In this document: positions 35,036 through 46,090 of the stretch, piece after piece
How the letters are laid out: each line of letters opens with the position of its first letter
Numbering within the stretch: position 1 is the first letter of the stretch
Assembly: GCA_964036045.1 (NCBI GenBank)
Contig: OZ038382.1
Coordinates: 140,442,961-140,506,960, forward strand
DNA from: Eutreptiella sp. 'Long Island Sound 2002'
Lineage: Eukaryota > Euglenozoa > Euglenophyceae > Eutreptiales > Eutreptiaceae
Reading direction: 5' to 3'
Length of the DNA: 64,000 bases
The notes under the pieces: model-generated
Database searches by the model: none
What the model was told of the DNA's origin: nothing
The model's input: only the letters and a program-made list of their open reading frames with translations
Translations under genes and position numbers: made by a program

Positions 35036-36490
35036 GTGGACCTCCCCGGCTTCCAAGCGGTCCTCAGCCGCCACGTGCCCGGGGTCCCTGAGAGGGCCTG
35101 GGCCCAGGTCCAGCAGTACTCCATGCAGGACCTGCAGTCCGCCCTGGAACAGGCCGATGGCAAGGCCCCGGGTCCCAACCACGTGGAGGCCCGTTTCATC
35201 AAGGCCCTCCCCGCACCCGTCCAGTGGCTCCTGGTCCACTCATACCGGGCCATCCTCCGCGGTGCCCCGCCGTCGATGCACTGGAGGGAAGCGCACATCC
35301 AGCGCAGCCTCAAGGTACCGGGCTCTGCCAGGTTGGACGACTACAGGCCCATAGCCCTGGGCCAGCTGGACATGAAGCTGCTCACAGGCCCCCTCACGGA
35401 GCGCATCACGGAGGTGCTCACGGGGCACGGAGTGGTAAGGGACTGGCAAAAAGGGGCCCTCCCCGGCTCCAACACCGGCCCTCCCCTGTTCATGGCGCAG
35501 CGGCAGCTCCAACAGGGAAGGCCCGACTACGTCTTCTCCTTCGACGCCCGCAAGGCCTTCGACACCGCCCCGCACGGCGCCCTTCGGCTCATCCTACGCC
35601 ATTTCTCTGTGCCGCCGGAGGTCGTCGACCTTCTGCTCCTCCTCCACACATGCGCCAGGCTGCGCATCATCACCGCGCACGGGCTGACACAGCCCCTCCA
35701 CATGCTGCGCGGCGTCCGGCAGGGCAACCCCGAAAGCCCCCTGCTGTACGCGCTCTTCCTGGAGCCCCTGATCGGGGCCCAGGGGCACCGCCTGTGTCCC
35801 CCCGGAGAGGCCGAAAGGAGCCTCATCCAGGCCTACATAGACGACCTGCTGGTAGTGGCCCACACGCTGCAGCACTTCGCCGAGGGCGTGGAGGCGGTGG
35901 CCGCGTACCTGGGGATGATGGGCATGGAGCTCAACCTTCGCAAGTGCGCCATGGCCACCAGGGAGGGGGTCCCGGGCCTGCAGCTGCGCCTCTGTCGCCA
36001 CCTGAAAACCCATGGCACCTGGTGCCGGCGGCGGACTCTGTCCCCTACCTCGGACGCCAGCTGCAGCCGGACGGGGAGTTATCCCTGCAGCGCAAACACC
36101 GCCTGCGCCTGGCGGCGGTGCACCACTGGTGCCTCAACAACCTCGCGCCGCCGAAAGTGGTACAGGACGGCATCCTGGCGATCTTAGAGGGAGTGACGCA
36201 ACACATTGCCCCCTTCATCGCCGACGACTCCAACACCGCGCGCCACCTGGACGAGATCACCGTCGAGGTCGCGAAGGACAGGGCGCAGTACGCCTTCGAC
36301 GCCTCGCGGGACAGCCTGCAGGATGACCGGACCATGGGGCTTACACGAGTCCCAATGCTGTGCCAGCAGGCTGCGGTGGCCCTTGCGGGCACACTCGTCC
36401 CCCACCGCTCAACCTCCGTGCGCGCCGAGGCCACCAGGATGTTCTGGGAAATCGCCGGTGCGCACGGCATATGCCCCGAGGTGCACTACC
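35036..36490 (+). pseudogene. Reverse transcriptase domain of the LINE
   Basis: Motifs: ALGQLDMKLLTGPL (motif 1/2 region), FSFDARKAFDTAPH (motif A with catalytic Asp, ~35,535), LRGVRQGNPESPLLYALFLE (motif B, ~35,706), AYIDDLLVV (motif C, Y-x-D-D, ~35,833) and GMELNLRKCAM (motif D). The frame slips near 36,005; the thumb continues as VPYLGRQLQPDGELSLQRKH and on to about 36,490. All catalytic aspartates are kept, so decay is by stops and frame slips and not by loss of the active site. Confidence 0.92.
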
Positions 36491-36499
36491 CTGTCCCGG

Positions 36500-37560
36500 G
36501 CCCTGGCCGCCCTGGGAGTGGGGCTGTAGAACCCCATCGTGTGCTCCAGGGCAGCCCACGTCCAACTAGAGTCCCCACCAAGCAACATCGTCACGCTGCG
36601 CACCGCCAAGCTGCGGCACTGCGACACGTGCCGCCTGAGGGTGCCACAAACGACGCTGTTGCATGGGCACCACGGGCGGCACCACTCCTTCTCCGACAAC
36701 GACAGCCCCTTGCCAACGGCGGTGCAGGAATGCCTCAACCAGTGCGCCGATGAACACCTTCACTATTGCTGCCGCAAGCAGGAGCCCACAAACCGACGCG
36801 GGTGGCGCAACGCTTCGGTCCACCTCTTCCACACCACCGGCACGCGGGACCACCGCCTGAGACTCGTCAACCCCAGGATGGCTAGGCAGGACGCCCACAC
36901 GGGCCCAAGGGTGACCCCGACCAGCCTGCACCTTCCCGTTGGGGGCTACCGCCGCCGGGGCAGCCTATCCCCCCCCACGCAGGGGGCGGCATATCACCCA
37001 GTGGCGGCCGTCCTGTACATCCTCCGCGACGTACTCGCGGACGCTGAGCACCAAGAGCCTAACGCGGATGTGGCATGGCCCGAGCCTCTGTGCCCACGGC
37101 CCCACGCGCCGACGCCGGTAGGGTTGGTGACTTTGGACGATCAGTGCACCCGAGAGACGGAACAAGCGCAGCTCCAGGCTGATTGCGTGATAGTGCAGGT
37201 GGGGGCAGGCCAGCCCAGGCCCCTTGGGCTCCCCCGCGGCACCCCCCTGCTGGTAGTTACGGAGGTGCCGCACGACCCACACATGGCAGTGCACGCGCTG
37301 GTGGACCAACCGGAGGACACGGGACACCTGGTGGTACACCAGCGCGGAGGCCCGGCCCGGCTCCGGGAACATGTGATGGCACTCCGGTTTTGTGCAAGCA
37401 CAATCCCTGAAGCAGAGGTCCGACTACACGACCACAAAGCGGTCCGCCCCGGCAAAAACCAGGGCGCTGAGCGGGGACCAACTGACCTGCAGCCACCCCA
37501 ACGTCCAGTGGCACTTCGCCGGCCTCAACGCGGGGTGGCTCAGCCCCAGCGGGTACTACT
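36500..37560 (+). pseudogene. LINE connector region between RT and RNase H
   Basis: After a slip near 36,480 and a TAG at 36,527 the frame reads NPIVCSRAAHVQLESPP and later LRHCDTCRLRVPQTTLLHGH. It includes a Cys/His cluster (HCDTCRL...HGHHGRHH) that may bind zinc and a stretch ADCVIVQVGAGQPRPLG of unknown role. The frame changes again near 37,400-37,480. Confidence 0.5.
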
Positions 37561-37569
37561 GGATCCTGA

Positions 37570-38005
37570 AGGCCTGGGGCCACACCTCCTCCGATGCGTC
37601 GGGGGGTGGGCCCTGCAGGCACACCACCAGCGTCGCTCTCGCCGCCGACCTCACCTGCACGTGGGCAGTGGCCATCTTGGGCAGCGTGCCTGACAGGGAG
37701 GGGGTGGCCGCCTCCCTCCCCCTGCAATACGGCGCCCACCAGCCATGGCTCCATACGGTGACGCCGAGGTCATCCTTCACCTCCTACGACACGCGGATCG
37801 CGAGCAGGCCACGAGGGTCCCCACGGGCGCGGCGAAGGTAATCAACCAGATGCCCCTGCAATGGCTCCGGGACGGCCTGCGCGCGGGAGGGAACACACCG
37901 GGCACCTCTTTTGGTATGCCGGGGCCATATCCCACAACAGCGACGCCCTAGTACGCAAGGCCGACTGGGCGGCATCCCAGGACACCATCCTACGGAACAC
38001 ACCCC
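37570..38005 (+). pseudogene. RNase H domain of the LINE
   Basis: The start HTSSDASGGG matches the first RNase H strand and catalytic Asp (T-D-A-S type). DAEVILHLLRHAD carries the Glu helix. The third position reads TRVPTGAAKVINQMPLQ where related copies are expected to have an Asp (T-D-A/S), so Gly replaces the acidic residue. The end ISHNSDALVRKADWAAS fits the His/Asp end. It crosses two frame changes. The enzyme would remove the RNA strand after first-strand synthesis. Confidence 0.7.
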
Positions 38006-38307
38006 TGGGCCCCAGCCACGCCGAGCTCATAGCCGCCGCTCATGACGGCCAGCTCGACCTACGGCCCCCCACGATGCAGATGCTCGGCGCAGTAGCGCAG
38101 CGGGCACAGACGGACCATGCGCTGACACAGCGAGGACACACACCCCTGGGCGCGGCCCACACCACAGTATATGTCCACGCCCGGGACCTCACCGCGACGG
38201 CCACCAACCACCGGGCGCTGCGGGCCAGGGACGGTCACACGCCGGTGCAACGCAGGCTCCACGTCCGAGAGAAGCGGCTCTCCGGCGTTGCCGTCCTCTC
38301 GCAGCCG

Positions 38308-38361
38308 TGCCTCCTCTGCGGCGGCCCGGAGGAGACCTCGGTGCACATGCACGTGGGATGC
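38308..38361 (+). other. CCHC motif downstream of RNase H
   Basis: CLLCGGPEETSVHMHVGC: Cys-x2-Cys, His and Cys spaced as in the C-terminal zinc motif of many LINE ORF2 proteins. The same type of motif (CPCDHTTPEDWEHFKKC) occurs in the second LINE fragment near 49,700. Confidence 0.65.
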
Positions 38362-38399
38362 GCCCACTCGCGGCTCCTCTGGCCCCACTACCGCCAGGC

Positions 38400-40070
38400 G
38401 GTACAAGAGGCGGCCCGCCGCCTCCTGCCAGGGGACAAGGCTCTATGGGTGGCCTCGTGGCGCTCCGCGGGCGCCGCATGGACAGAAGTCTTCTGCTCTG
38501 GGCTGGTGCCCGAGGAGGCGGAGGCGCGGGCTCGTGCCATAGCCGGATATGACCCGGCGGGAGGGACCTCCGTGGACGATTTCCTCCACCAGTTGCCCCA
38601 GCTGGGGGATTTGGCGTGGGACCTTCGCAATCACCGGCTGGAGCAACTCCTCCGCGAGCCCCTAAGCGCGGCGGCTCGGGTGCACCGATGGCTCACCGCG
38701 GCGGAGGGTAGCTGCCCTTTCCCTCCCCTGCGCCCTGGCAAGGACTTTGTAGCCTCCCTCCGTGTAGTGAATGGCACCCTGGAGTGCACGCCGCAAGAGG
38801 ACCCCCACCCGTACCGGGACCTGCCGGGGGGTTTCTCGAAGCACCTAGAAGACGCCCTCTTCCCGGGGTGGATCATGGGGCGCGGCTCCATGACCGCATG
38901 GGAGGCCCGTATAGTGAACCAGGAGTGGGCGCGCGAATCGGGCCGGTGGTGTGCCGCCACGCGCGGCCCGGAGACCCCCGCACAACGGTACGCCGCAATT
39001 CCGCTCGAGGGGTCGGGGCCGCACACCCGCCCACTGCCCACCATGATCCGCGGGGCGGGCCCCGACCACTGGTGGGATGCGGTGGCAGAGGAATGGCCGC
39101 AGGCGGCCCCGGAGCCACAAGTGGGCCGGAGTGGGGATGTGTCCTCGCTCATCAGAGCGCCCATCCCCCCCCGCATCGTCCTCCACACCGCCAACGTGCT
39201 TCGAGCCACGGAGGTACACACATGGGGACGCAACGCGGTTACCATCTGGTGGCTCCCCCCGGAGGGCGGGGTTTGCCCGGCTCACTGTGGCGCACTTCAA
39301 AACTGGGGGGCCTGTGTACGACAACGCCGTCCCTTGGCTGGGCGACATTCTGGGGCCCCTGCTCCTCATGCTCCCCACCGACCTTGCAGCCGCGCTGCGC
39401 CAGGAGCTAGACAGCTGCCAAGGGCTGCGGGTGGGGTGGGAAGCGGTCACGGACGGCAACCTATTGGCCCTCCTCCACCGGGACTCCGCGGACGAGTGCC
39501 AGTGGAGCGCTCTGGTGCCCCACCCCGCCGGGCGCCACACGTATATGGCAATCCTCACCCCGGGGGCACCCCCGCCCGGCGTGGGAGAACCTCATCGCCA
39601 TCTTCCACGACCACGGGATTCTCCCCGAGGACACGTGGCAGGAGGTCTGGCTGAAGACGCTCGGCAGGTACTACCGGCGCCGTGTCCGCGCCTGCCTGCT
39701 GGAGGTCCAGGAACCCCTTCGCCAGCTGTGGGACGACCTCTGGCTCCGCCGTCTTGGCCCCTGATCGCCGCCCTTTCACCTCCCACAAACCTGCCAGCTC
39801 TGCGGGGAATGAGAGGCGGTATCCTGCGCAGCACTGACGGGCGCCAACAGGTGCGCGCAGTGCTCCCAGGTGGCCGCGTGCCCCTGGCTGGAACCTCCCG
39901 CGGGCCCGCACAGACGCCTGGAAGAGGAGGCTTTGTACCGGCGTATCCGGGGCGCACACGCCCCCTCACACAAAAGCGTGGGCCCCGCGGGCGCCGCCCC
40001 CCTGTGGATCCACGTGCACCTGCGGGACACCACGTCCGTCGCGCACCTGTCGCACGTGTTGGCGCCCTGA
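38400..40070 (+). pseudogene. Long C-terminal extension of the LINE polyprotein
   Basis: The frame from 37,861 stays open to about 39,290 (LGDLAWDLRNHRLEQLLREP, FSKHLEDALFPGWIMGRGS), then changes to LTVAHFKTGGPVYDN and again to LIAIFHDHGILPEDTWQEVW. It ends VHLRDTTSVAHLSHVLAP with TGA at 40,068-40,070. A second LINE in this window also continues past its CCHC motif. No domain is recognised. Confidence 0.55.
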
Positions 40071-40109
40071 CCCCCACCCGCCGCCGCGCTTTGCAGAGCC
40101 CGCAGCACC

Positions 40110-42871
40110 ATGCCTCGCCGACGGGCGGACGGGCCGGAGCACCCCAGTACCCGCCGCCAGGCGCAGGAGGCGGCCGTCCGGGGCCTGGTAGCTGACGCGG
40201 TAACAGAGGTGTACGAGGCGCACGCTGCCGCCCAGCACGACCCAGCGGGCAGCGCGAGGGCTTTCCTCAGCGAGGCCGCCCTCCCGGCTATCCGCGCCCT
40301 GAATAGAGCGGTATGCCCTACGCTGCTGCTGGTGATGCACGGGATCGTGAACGCTGTCCAGCTGGGGCTCATCAGCCCAGAGGCAGCCCTTTACGGGCAC
40401 TGGATGGAGTGGCGCACGTCCAACAGTTCAGGCCGGCCCCTGTCCATGGGAAACACCCCGCGCCTGAGGGGCGCGGGGTCCGCCATGTCCCTCCACAGGA
40501 GCGTTCCAGCCTTGCTTCACGCCCTCAGGACGCGCTGCTTCAGGGACACGGCCCCGTACCTGAACCAGGCGCCGGCGACATACCCAGCAGGAGTGTCCAC
40601 CTTCTACATTCGCCGGACGAGGATCTGGAGGTGGACGAAATCACGGTATTCGTTGAAGGCGCGGATGTGGCGCCCACCAGCCCCCGCCCGACCAACCCAG
40701 TGTACGACAGCGCGAGGCCGACCCCCCCGTACGCCGTCATGTGCAAGGCTTTCCCCAGGGAGCCCACCTGGTGCCCCTTTCTCCCGCCAGCAACGCACGC
40801 ACCCCGCGGCTGGGCCAGCCCGAACCTGTCCCTTCCCCTCTCCAGGACCAGGGGTGCCCACCACAGAAGGCAGGTCCTCTCACAAGAGCGCCCGGGCACC
40901 CCCCTGCTCCTCTTCGTCGTTGCGACCCGCGGGGACCCGGAGTGGGTCCTGGGGATCACTCCCACCCACCTGTATTGGGCAGCGCCCGTACCCCGCCCCC
41001 CCCTCCCGGCGCCCGCAGTGCGGGACGGGCTACACGCCTTCCTGCGAACACAGGAGGTCACCGCCTTTACGGGGGTCCAGCTAGCGCGGCTCCCCTCGGC
41101 ACCACAGACAACCCCCGGGGGCCCAGGGCCCTCAGCCCCGCCCCAGACTGGGAGCTGTGGCGCGACGTGTGGGCCGCGTCGCTCACCCACCCCTCGCCCC
41201 AGTGCCGATGGATGGCCACCGGCCCCGGCCTGCACGGGGCCAACGCCACCGCCCGGCCCCCCCTCCCCTCCCCCCCTCCCCCCTGCCGAGCACTGCACAG
41301 CGCTGCCCACGGCACAACACAGATGCACCAGGAGGTAGTGGAGAGGGCGCGCCTGCCACCAGGCATGCCTACCAGGATCACAGTGATGTTGGACTCCGAG
41401 GGCTCCCCTCAGCGGGACGACCGCCAGCACCGCCGGTCCCGCTCCCGCTCCCCCGTCTCCCCAGGATGTGCGGGGGAGACCCTCGCGGAGTGCGAGGAGC
41501 GGCGGCTGGCGGAGGCAGCGGTGCCGGTCGTGCCGCCGGCTTGGCAGCCCCGGGCAGCCCGTGCCGACACGGAGTTGTTGACGCGCGGACCTGCGCCGGC
41601 GTCGAGGACTGCCCCCGCCGCCCAGGCCGCGAGCCCTGCCGTGCCGTTCCCGGAGGGGGCCCCAGGCGCACAGGGGGCTGAGCCCCAGCAAGCCGCGCCG
41701 CGGCCCCGACCGCGGCAAGCAGCACGCCGCCAGCGCGGGGGGTGGCCTCGGCGCGGGCCCCGGGCGCCTCGCCGGGAGCCGCCGCAGGCGCGGCAGAGGG
41801 CAGGGAGGGCGCGAAGTACAGCGCCCACACAAACCCCAGCCACACCCACACCAGCCCCCCGTAGCCGTACCCCCCCAAAAGGCCGCCTTCCCTACGGGAA
41901 GGCCGCGGCCCCTAAGCCCCCCGGCGCCTGAGCGTACGCCACCAGGCGTCACGCTGCCGCAGGTGCGGCGGCAACAGGACGCCCGGCGCGTGATCCAGGA
42001 GGGGGGGGACAGCGCGCAGGCGGGGCAGGGTGCCGGCCACGGGAGTGCTGAGCGGGAGACGGGAGGCGACAGGGGGGTTGCCCAAGGACAAGCGCAGGGG
42101 GCAGGACTGGGCGCACGCGGCAAGGAGCCAGGGCGAAGGCGGGGGCAGGGCACCGAGGCCAGCGGCAGCGGAGAGGGACAGGGCACGGGCAGCGGACGGA
42201 ACGACGCAGGACAAGGAGCAGGGAAAGGGCAAGGGCATGGGAAGAACACGCAGGGGCGCGAGCAGGGCGCCAAGGCATGCGGCCACGGAGCACACGGAGT
42301 GGAGCGGGGCGCGGTCGGCGAGCGTGGGCGCAGCCAAGGGCATGGGCACGGGCACGGGAAGAATACGGGCGCTGGAGGTGCGGGCCAGGGCGCAGGTGAC
42401 AGTGGGAGGGACCTACGGCGTAGACAGGAAGACAAAGGCGTGGGGGCCGGGAAGGAACCCAAGGGCAAGGGCAAGGGCGTCGTTGGCCCCCGAAGACAGA
42501 CAGGACGGGGCATGGGAGCCGCCAGGGGAAGGCGGGGCGCAGAGAGGGGGACAAGGGGCGCGGCGCCCCCGCAGCCGGACGTGCAGCTGGTGCGGTGCAT
42601 CCCCCCTGGCATGCAACAAATGCCGGCGCACCACACCCACCACCACCACCACCAGCACGCCCACCTCTACAACATCGACCCCGACACCGGAGACCTCATC
42701 CCCTGCCAATTGCCTCGACCCCAGCACCAGCCAGCGCCCCCCGCGCCGAGGGCGGAGCCGGCGCGGGTGGCCGCTGCCCCGGCGGCAAGGGGGCGGGACG
42801 CGGCGCCAGTGCCGCAGGCACCAGTGCCGCAGGGGGAGCCGGCACGGGGGGCAGAGGGGGCCCGGCCCTGA
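40110..42871 (+). pseudogene. Second ORF downstream of the LINE polyprotein
   Basis: An ATG at 40,110, only 40 bp after the LINE stop, opens MPRRRADGPEHPSTRRQAQE with a helical Ala-rich start and a hydrophobic segment (LLLVMHGIVNAVQLGLI). The frame moves near 40,610 (EVDEITVFVEGADVAP) and near 41,120 (DWELWRDVWAASLTHP). Then an Arg/Ser stretch (HRRSRSRSPVS) and Pro/Ala/Gln-rich text run to 41,931; a Gly/Gln/Arg-rich basic region follows from 41,963 with a His cluster (HHTHHHHHQHAH, ~42,630). It stops at 42,869. The basic, low-complexity end suggests nucleic-acid binding. Being downstream of the catalytic ORF is unusual for a LINE; it may be an accessory ORF or a separate gene. Confidence 0.5.
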
Positions 42872-43171
42872 GACCGCAAATGGGACGCGGTCCCAGACCC
42901 CCTGGGGGGTGAGGCCCTCCCCCTGGTGGCAGAGGTGTACGGGTGGCTGAGCTGGGACTGCTTGGGGACCACCAGGGGGATGACGAACCGGCCCTTCGAT
43001 GCCGTGCTCCTGCGGAGGGACGGGGGAAACCAGGGGGTGCCCCCGGGGGGGTGGGCGGCCCCAGAGGACGCGGCGGAGGGGCGCACACCACCTCCAGTAG
43101 GGGAGAGGGCGGAGGCAATGAGCGTGGGAGGGGGCCCACTGCCCTGCAGCCCGCTAACTGCTAAAAGCTGA
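42872..43171 (+). other. Possible coding continuation after the second ORF
   Basis: One frame past the TGA at 42,869 reads DRKWDAVPDPLGGEALPLVA then EVYGWLSWDCLGTTRG and closes at 43,171. The aromatic-rich text looks protein-like against the low-complexity surroundings, so it may belong to the same decayed ORF. Confidence 0.35.
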
Positions 43172-43199
43172 CCTGAACCGCCGCCCCCAGCAGTTGCTG

Positions 43200-44573
43200 G
43201 TCCTCCGCCCCCTCTCTGCCAGCTGGCACCGCGCGGCGACAGCAAGGAGAGCAGGGGGCCCGAGCGAGGGCCTGCAGGAGGGTCTGGCACCCAGAGGGTG
43301 GAGGGGGGCGGGAGAAGAGTGCGCCCCCCCCGTCGGCGGCTGACCCCCGGGACCTGAACGACCAGGCCGCCCCCCCGCGACCGCCGAGGGGCAACGATAG
43401 GAAACCAGGGGCGGACTGCCGGGAACCCCCCCTCCCCCCCCCCCTTCCCCCCCCTTTCCCCCCCCCCGGCCCGCGGACGGCCGGAGGCCGGCCGGGGAGG
43501 CGGCGGCCCTGCGCCCCCCCCGAGAGGGCCGCGGCACCAAGGGGGGGGGGCGCCACAGCCACGGCGAGCGCAGCTGCGCGCCAAGTGCCCCCAGGTCCGC
43601 CGCCCACTCATTCCTGCGGTGCCCGCTGCCGACGGGCAGCTCTGCGCCGGCGCTCAAGGGCGCCCCAAGGGCCGCAGAGGAACAGCAACACCCAGGAATG
43701 CAGCAACGAGGGCAGCGCGCAGATGAAGCGACCCGCCTTGGTGCCCGCGCGGAGAAAACCGGGGGAACAGACCGCGGCTAAGTGACCTCCCCGCCCACCA
43801 CCCTGCAGAGCCCCCCTGGCGAGCCCCCAGGGTTACGGCGCACTCGCACTCTCCCCCCCCCACCAGGCTGACCCACAGACGGCCAACCAGGCCGCCCTCG
43901 GCGCCCGGGGCTACCCAGCAACCCCGACTGAACGCATATGACCCGGGGGGGTGCGCCGGCGAAGAAGGGGGACTGGGCCGGGGGCCACAGACCACCCTCC
44001 CAGGGCAGGGGGGTGGGGAACCACGGCGCGGCCCCCCCTTCCCTCTCCCCCCTACTCCCCCCTCCGACCTGCGGGCCACGGGGGCGCCGGCCCTCCATCC
44101 CCCCTGAGGCAGAGGGGACGCCCCCCCTCCCCCCGAAGCGGCCACGGCGCCCGGGGGGGGACGCAGTTGAGCCCGCACGCCGCGCGCCCCCACACCCCCG
44201 GGCGCCCGCTCCCGCGGGGGCCGCGACAGGCGGGCGAGCCCGCGCCAGCGCACAGGGACGACACACGCACCACGCCCGGGGGCGGTGCGCGACAACAAAC
44301 TGGAGCAGTATGGGGGCCACAGCCCCCATGACCTGAGCGTCGCCAATGACGCCCGCTTTGTTGCCCGCCCAGGGAAGGCAGAGGGACGGACCGAGGCAGA
44401 GCGCCCTCCCGCCCTGCTAGGGCCCCCGGCCAGTCCTCCGGGGAGGGCGGCTCACAGGCTGCCCCCCCCCCCCGCCAGGCTGACCCGCTGGCGCCCGGGA
44501 CTGCCTGACGACCCCGGCCCAACGTGTACACCACGGGGGGATTCCCTGGCGACAAAAGGGGGGACTGGGCAGA
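43200..44573. repeat. GC-rich ~600-bp tandem repeat, left part
   Basis: Matching text recurs about 610 bp apart: ccaggctgaccc at 43,864 and 44,477, and a (c)gacccgccttggtgcccgc block near 43,725 versus gacgcccgctttgttgcccgc near 44,350. Runs of C and G reach about 10-12. The array is cut at 44,573 by the 1,705-bp transposon and continues at 46,279. ORFs on both strands in this block are composition artefacts. Confidence 0.7.
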
Positions 44574-44948
44574 CTTAGGCGGCTCAAGTTGCATGGTCAA
44601 AATTACACCAAATGCACAAAATTTGGACCATGCAAAAAAATAGTTTTTCACAGGCTCTGTTTTTTGAAAAAAATTATAACTCCAAAGAAAGTATCTTTCT
44701 AACTATTTGTGCCATTTTGTACCTTTTTTCGGACAGCCGAAAACAAAAATCAACTATAAAAAAATAAATAAATCTTATGATCTCAGTGGAAAATGATGTG
44801 CTTTTAGCGAAAATTCGCCTACAAATACATTTTGCGTTCCCCTTGTTTTTTGGATGAACATGGTCTGCAGAGAAAATGATTGCAACATCTTTTTCTGTTC
44901 TGCATGCTCATTGCATACCTGAATAAATGCATTATTGATCAAATTCTA

Positions 44949-44966
44949 TGCGCGAGGCCTCGCGCA
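44949..44966. repeat. Palindrome TGCGCGAGGCCTCGCGCA
   Basis: Perfect 18-bp palindrome. Near-identical sites are at 45,055-45,072 (one centre change) and 45,242-45,259, with a larger one at 46,035-46,090. Confidence 0.85.
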
Positions 44967-45369
44967 ATCAAGACTGAGGATCATTAAAAGAGAAGCATGG
45001 CGGATTGAATATCAATGCAAAGCATATGCAACATGTGGTTCAAGGGGTGCTGCATGCGCGAGCCCTCGCGCATAACTTACTAAACCAAAAACCTCATCTG
45101 ATTCATTTTCCTTTGGAAAGACGGCTTCAGGGTCGAGTGGTCTTACCACCCACCCCACGGTTTGATTTTTGATGTGCACTGCCAGAACAAAGAGTTATAG
45201 GTTGTGACTTTCAACTTCTGGGACTGCATTGCAGTCCTCATTGCGCGAGGCCTCGCGCAAAAAAAGGCCAAGAAAATCTATTCTTTTTACCATTATGATA
45301 GGTTCTCATCTGATAGCGCTTGTGCACAACCTTCACTGAAGCAACGAGTACCTAAATTGTCGTTGAGTC

Positions 45370-45890
45370 ATTGGAATTTACCAGAAGCTTGCCCCCTTGG
45401 AGGCGGCAAAACTCTTCTTGTGCTTGGTCAGCGCCTGCGCTTGGCAGACTGCTTCCCCCAGGGCACCTTCTTTCTCCAGGTAGCGAACATCATCTTGATA
45501 ATTGGTGTCGTTTGCACTACATTGCATTTTACTCTCCAAATAATAAGTTTTTTTGGCCCAAACAAACGCTCAAAAAAGTGCCACGCATGGCAAATTCATC
45601 TTTTCTTTACGCACTTTACTTTGATTTATAGTGAACAACAGAAGGATCAATCTTTCCTCAGCCAAAGCTACAAGGAGGGTCCCTGTCCAGCTCAGCGTCA
45701 TCTGTTGAGTGGACATGCTTCATGTGTTACCAGTGATACTTTTTTTTTGCTTGACACTCCGCATAACTTGTGGCAGGTGTGCATCATGAGCAATGCTGAA
45801 GGATGCAGCCTGTGCAACACCTCCAACGTATGTGCTCCTTTTGCTAGGAGTACAACAACATTAGAAATGATTTCTTGAGTCATCAATTAG
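45370..45890 (-). other. Possible captured exons on the minus strand
   Basis: On the minus strand, about 45,490-45,385 reads VRYLEKEGALGEAVCQAQAL and KSFAASKGASF before a GTAAAT donor. About 45,865-45,770 reads VLLAKGAHTLEVLHRLHPSA. Both look more protein-like than the surrounding AT-rich text and could be pieces of a gene picked up by the transposon. No protein is recognised and acceptor sites are ambiguous. Confidence 0.3.
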
Positions 45891-46034
45891 ATTTGCAAGG
45901 CTTGTTTAGAGCGCTGAATGTGCGCCCGCGTAAACATATGGTACAATGTGATCAATTCAAGGGTGCCTGTAATGTCACTCCACTGTAGGCGCCTGCTTGA
46001 TTCCTAAATTCTACCACCATTACCTGGCTTCGGA

Positions 46035-46090
46035 GGGGCAATGGACTGCTCCTTGCGCGAGGCCTCGCGCAAGGGACAGTCCATTGCCCC
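46035..46090. repeat. 56-bp near-perfect palindrome in the 1.7-kb element
   Basis: Two 28-bp arms starting GGGGCAATGGACTG meet at the AGGCCT centre and differ by a two-base CT/TC swap. The inner part repeats the GCGCGAGGCCTCGCGC core. It would form a long cruciform or RNA hairpin, 190 bp from the right TIR. Confidence 0.85.

Larger units (their letters stand above)
29743..40070 (+). pseudogene. Giant LINE-like retrotransposon gene (APE-EN, RT, RNase H), decayed
   Basis: Coding text extends for about 10.3 kb in one orientation, broken by frame slips and stops (for example TGA 30,034; TGA 32,149; TGA 33,418; TAG 33,583; TAG 33,778; TGA 34,846; TGA 34,933; TAG 36,527). Order: N-terminal region of unknown function, C2H2-type finger, endonuclease, reverse transcriptase, RNase H, CCHC motif and a long C-terminal extension. 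The product of an intact copy would nick DNA and reverse transcribe its own RNA at the nick. At about 3,440 codons it is far longer than a usual LINE ORF2 (roughly 1,000-1,300). GC content is very high, unlike the AT-rich flanking elements. Confidence 0.85.

Noticed and set aside
45204-45878. Transposase ORF of the 1.7-kb element
   Set aside because: The 224-codon frame shows no catalytic motif, is rich in Phe/Ile/Leu runs from AT-rich DNA and overlaps the more protein-like minus-strand stretches.
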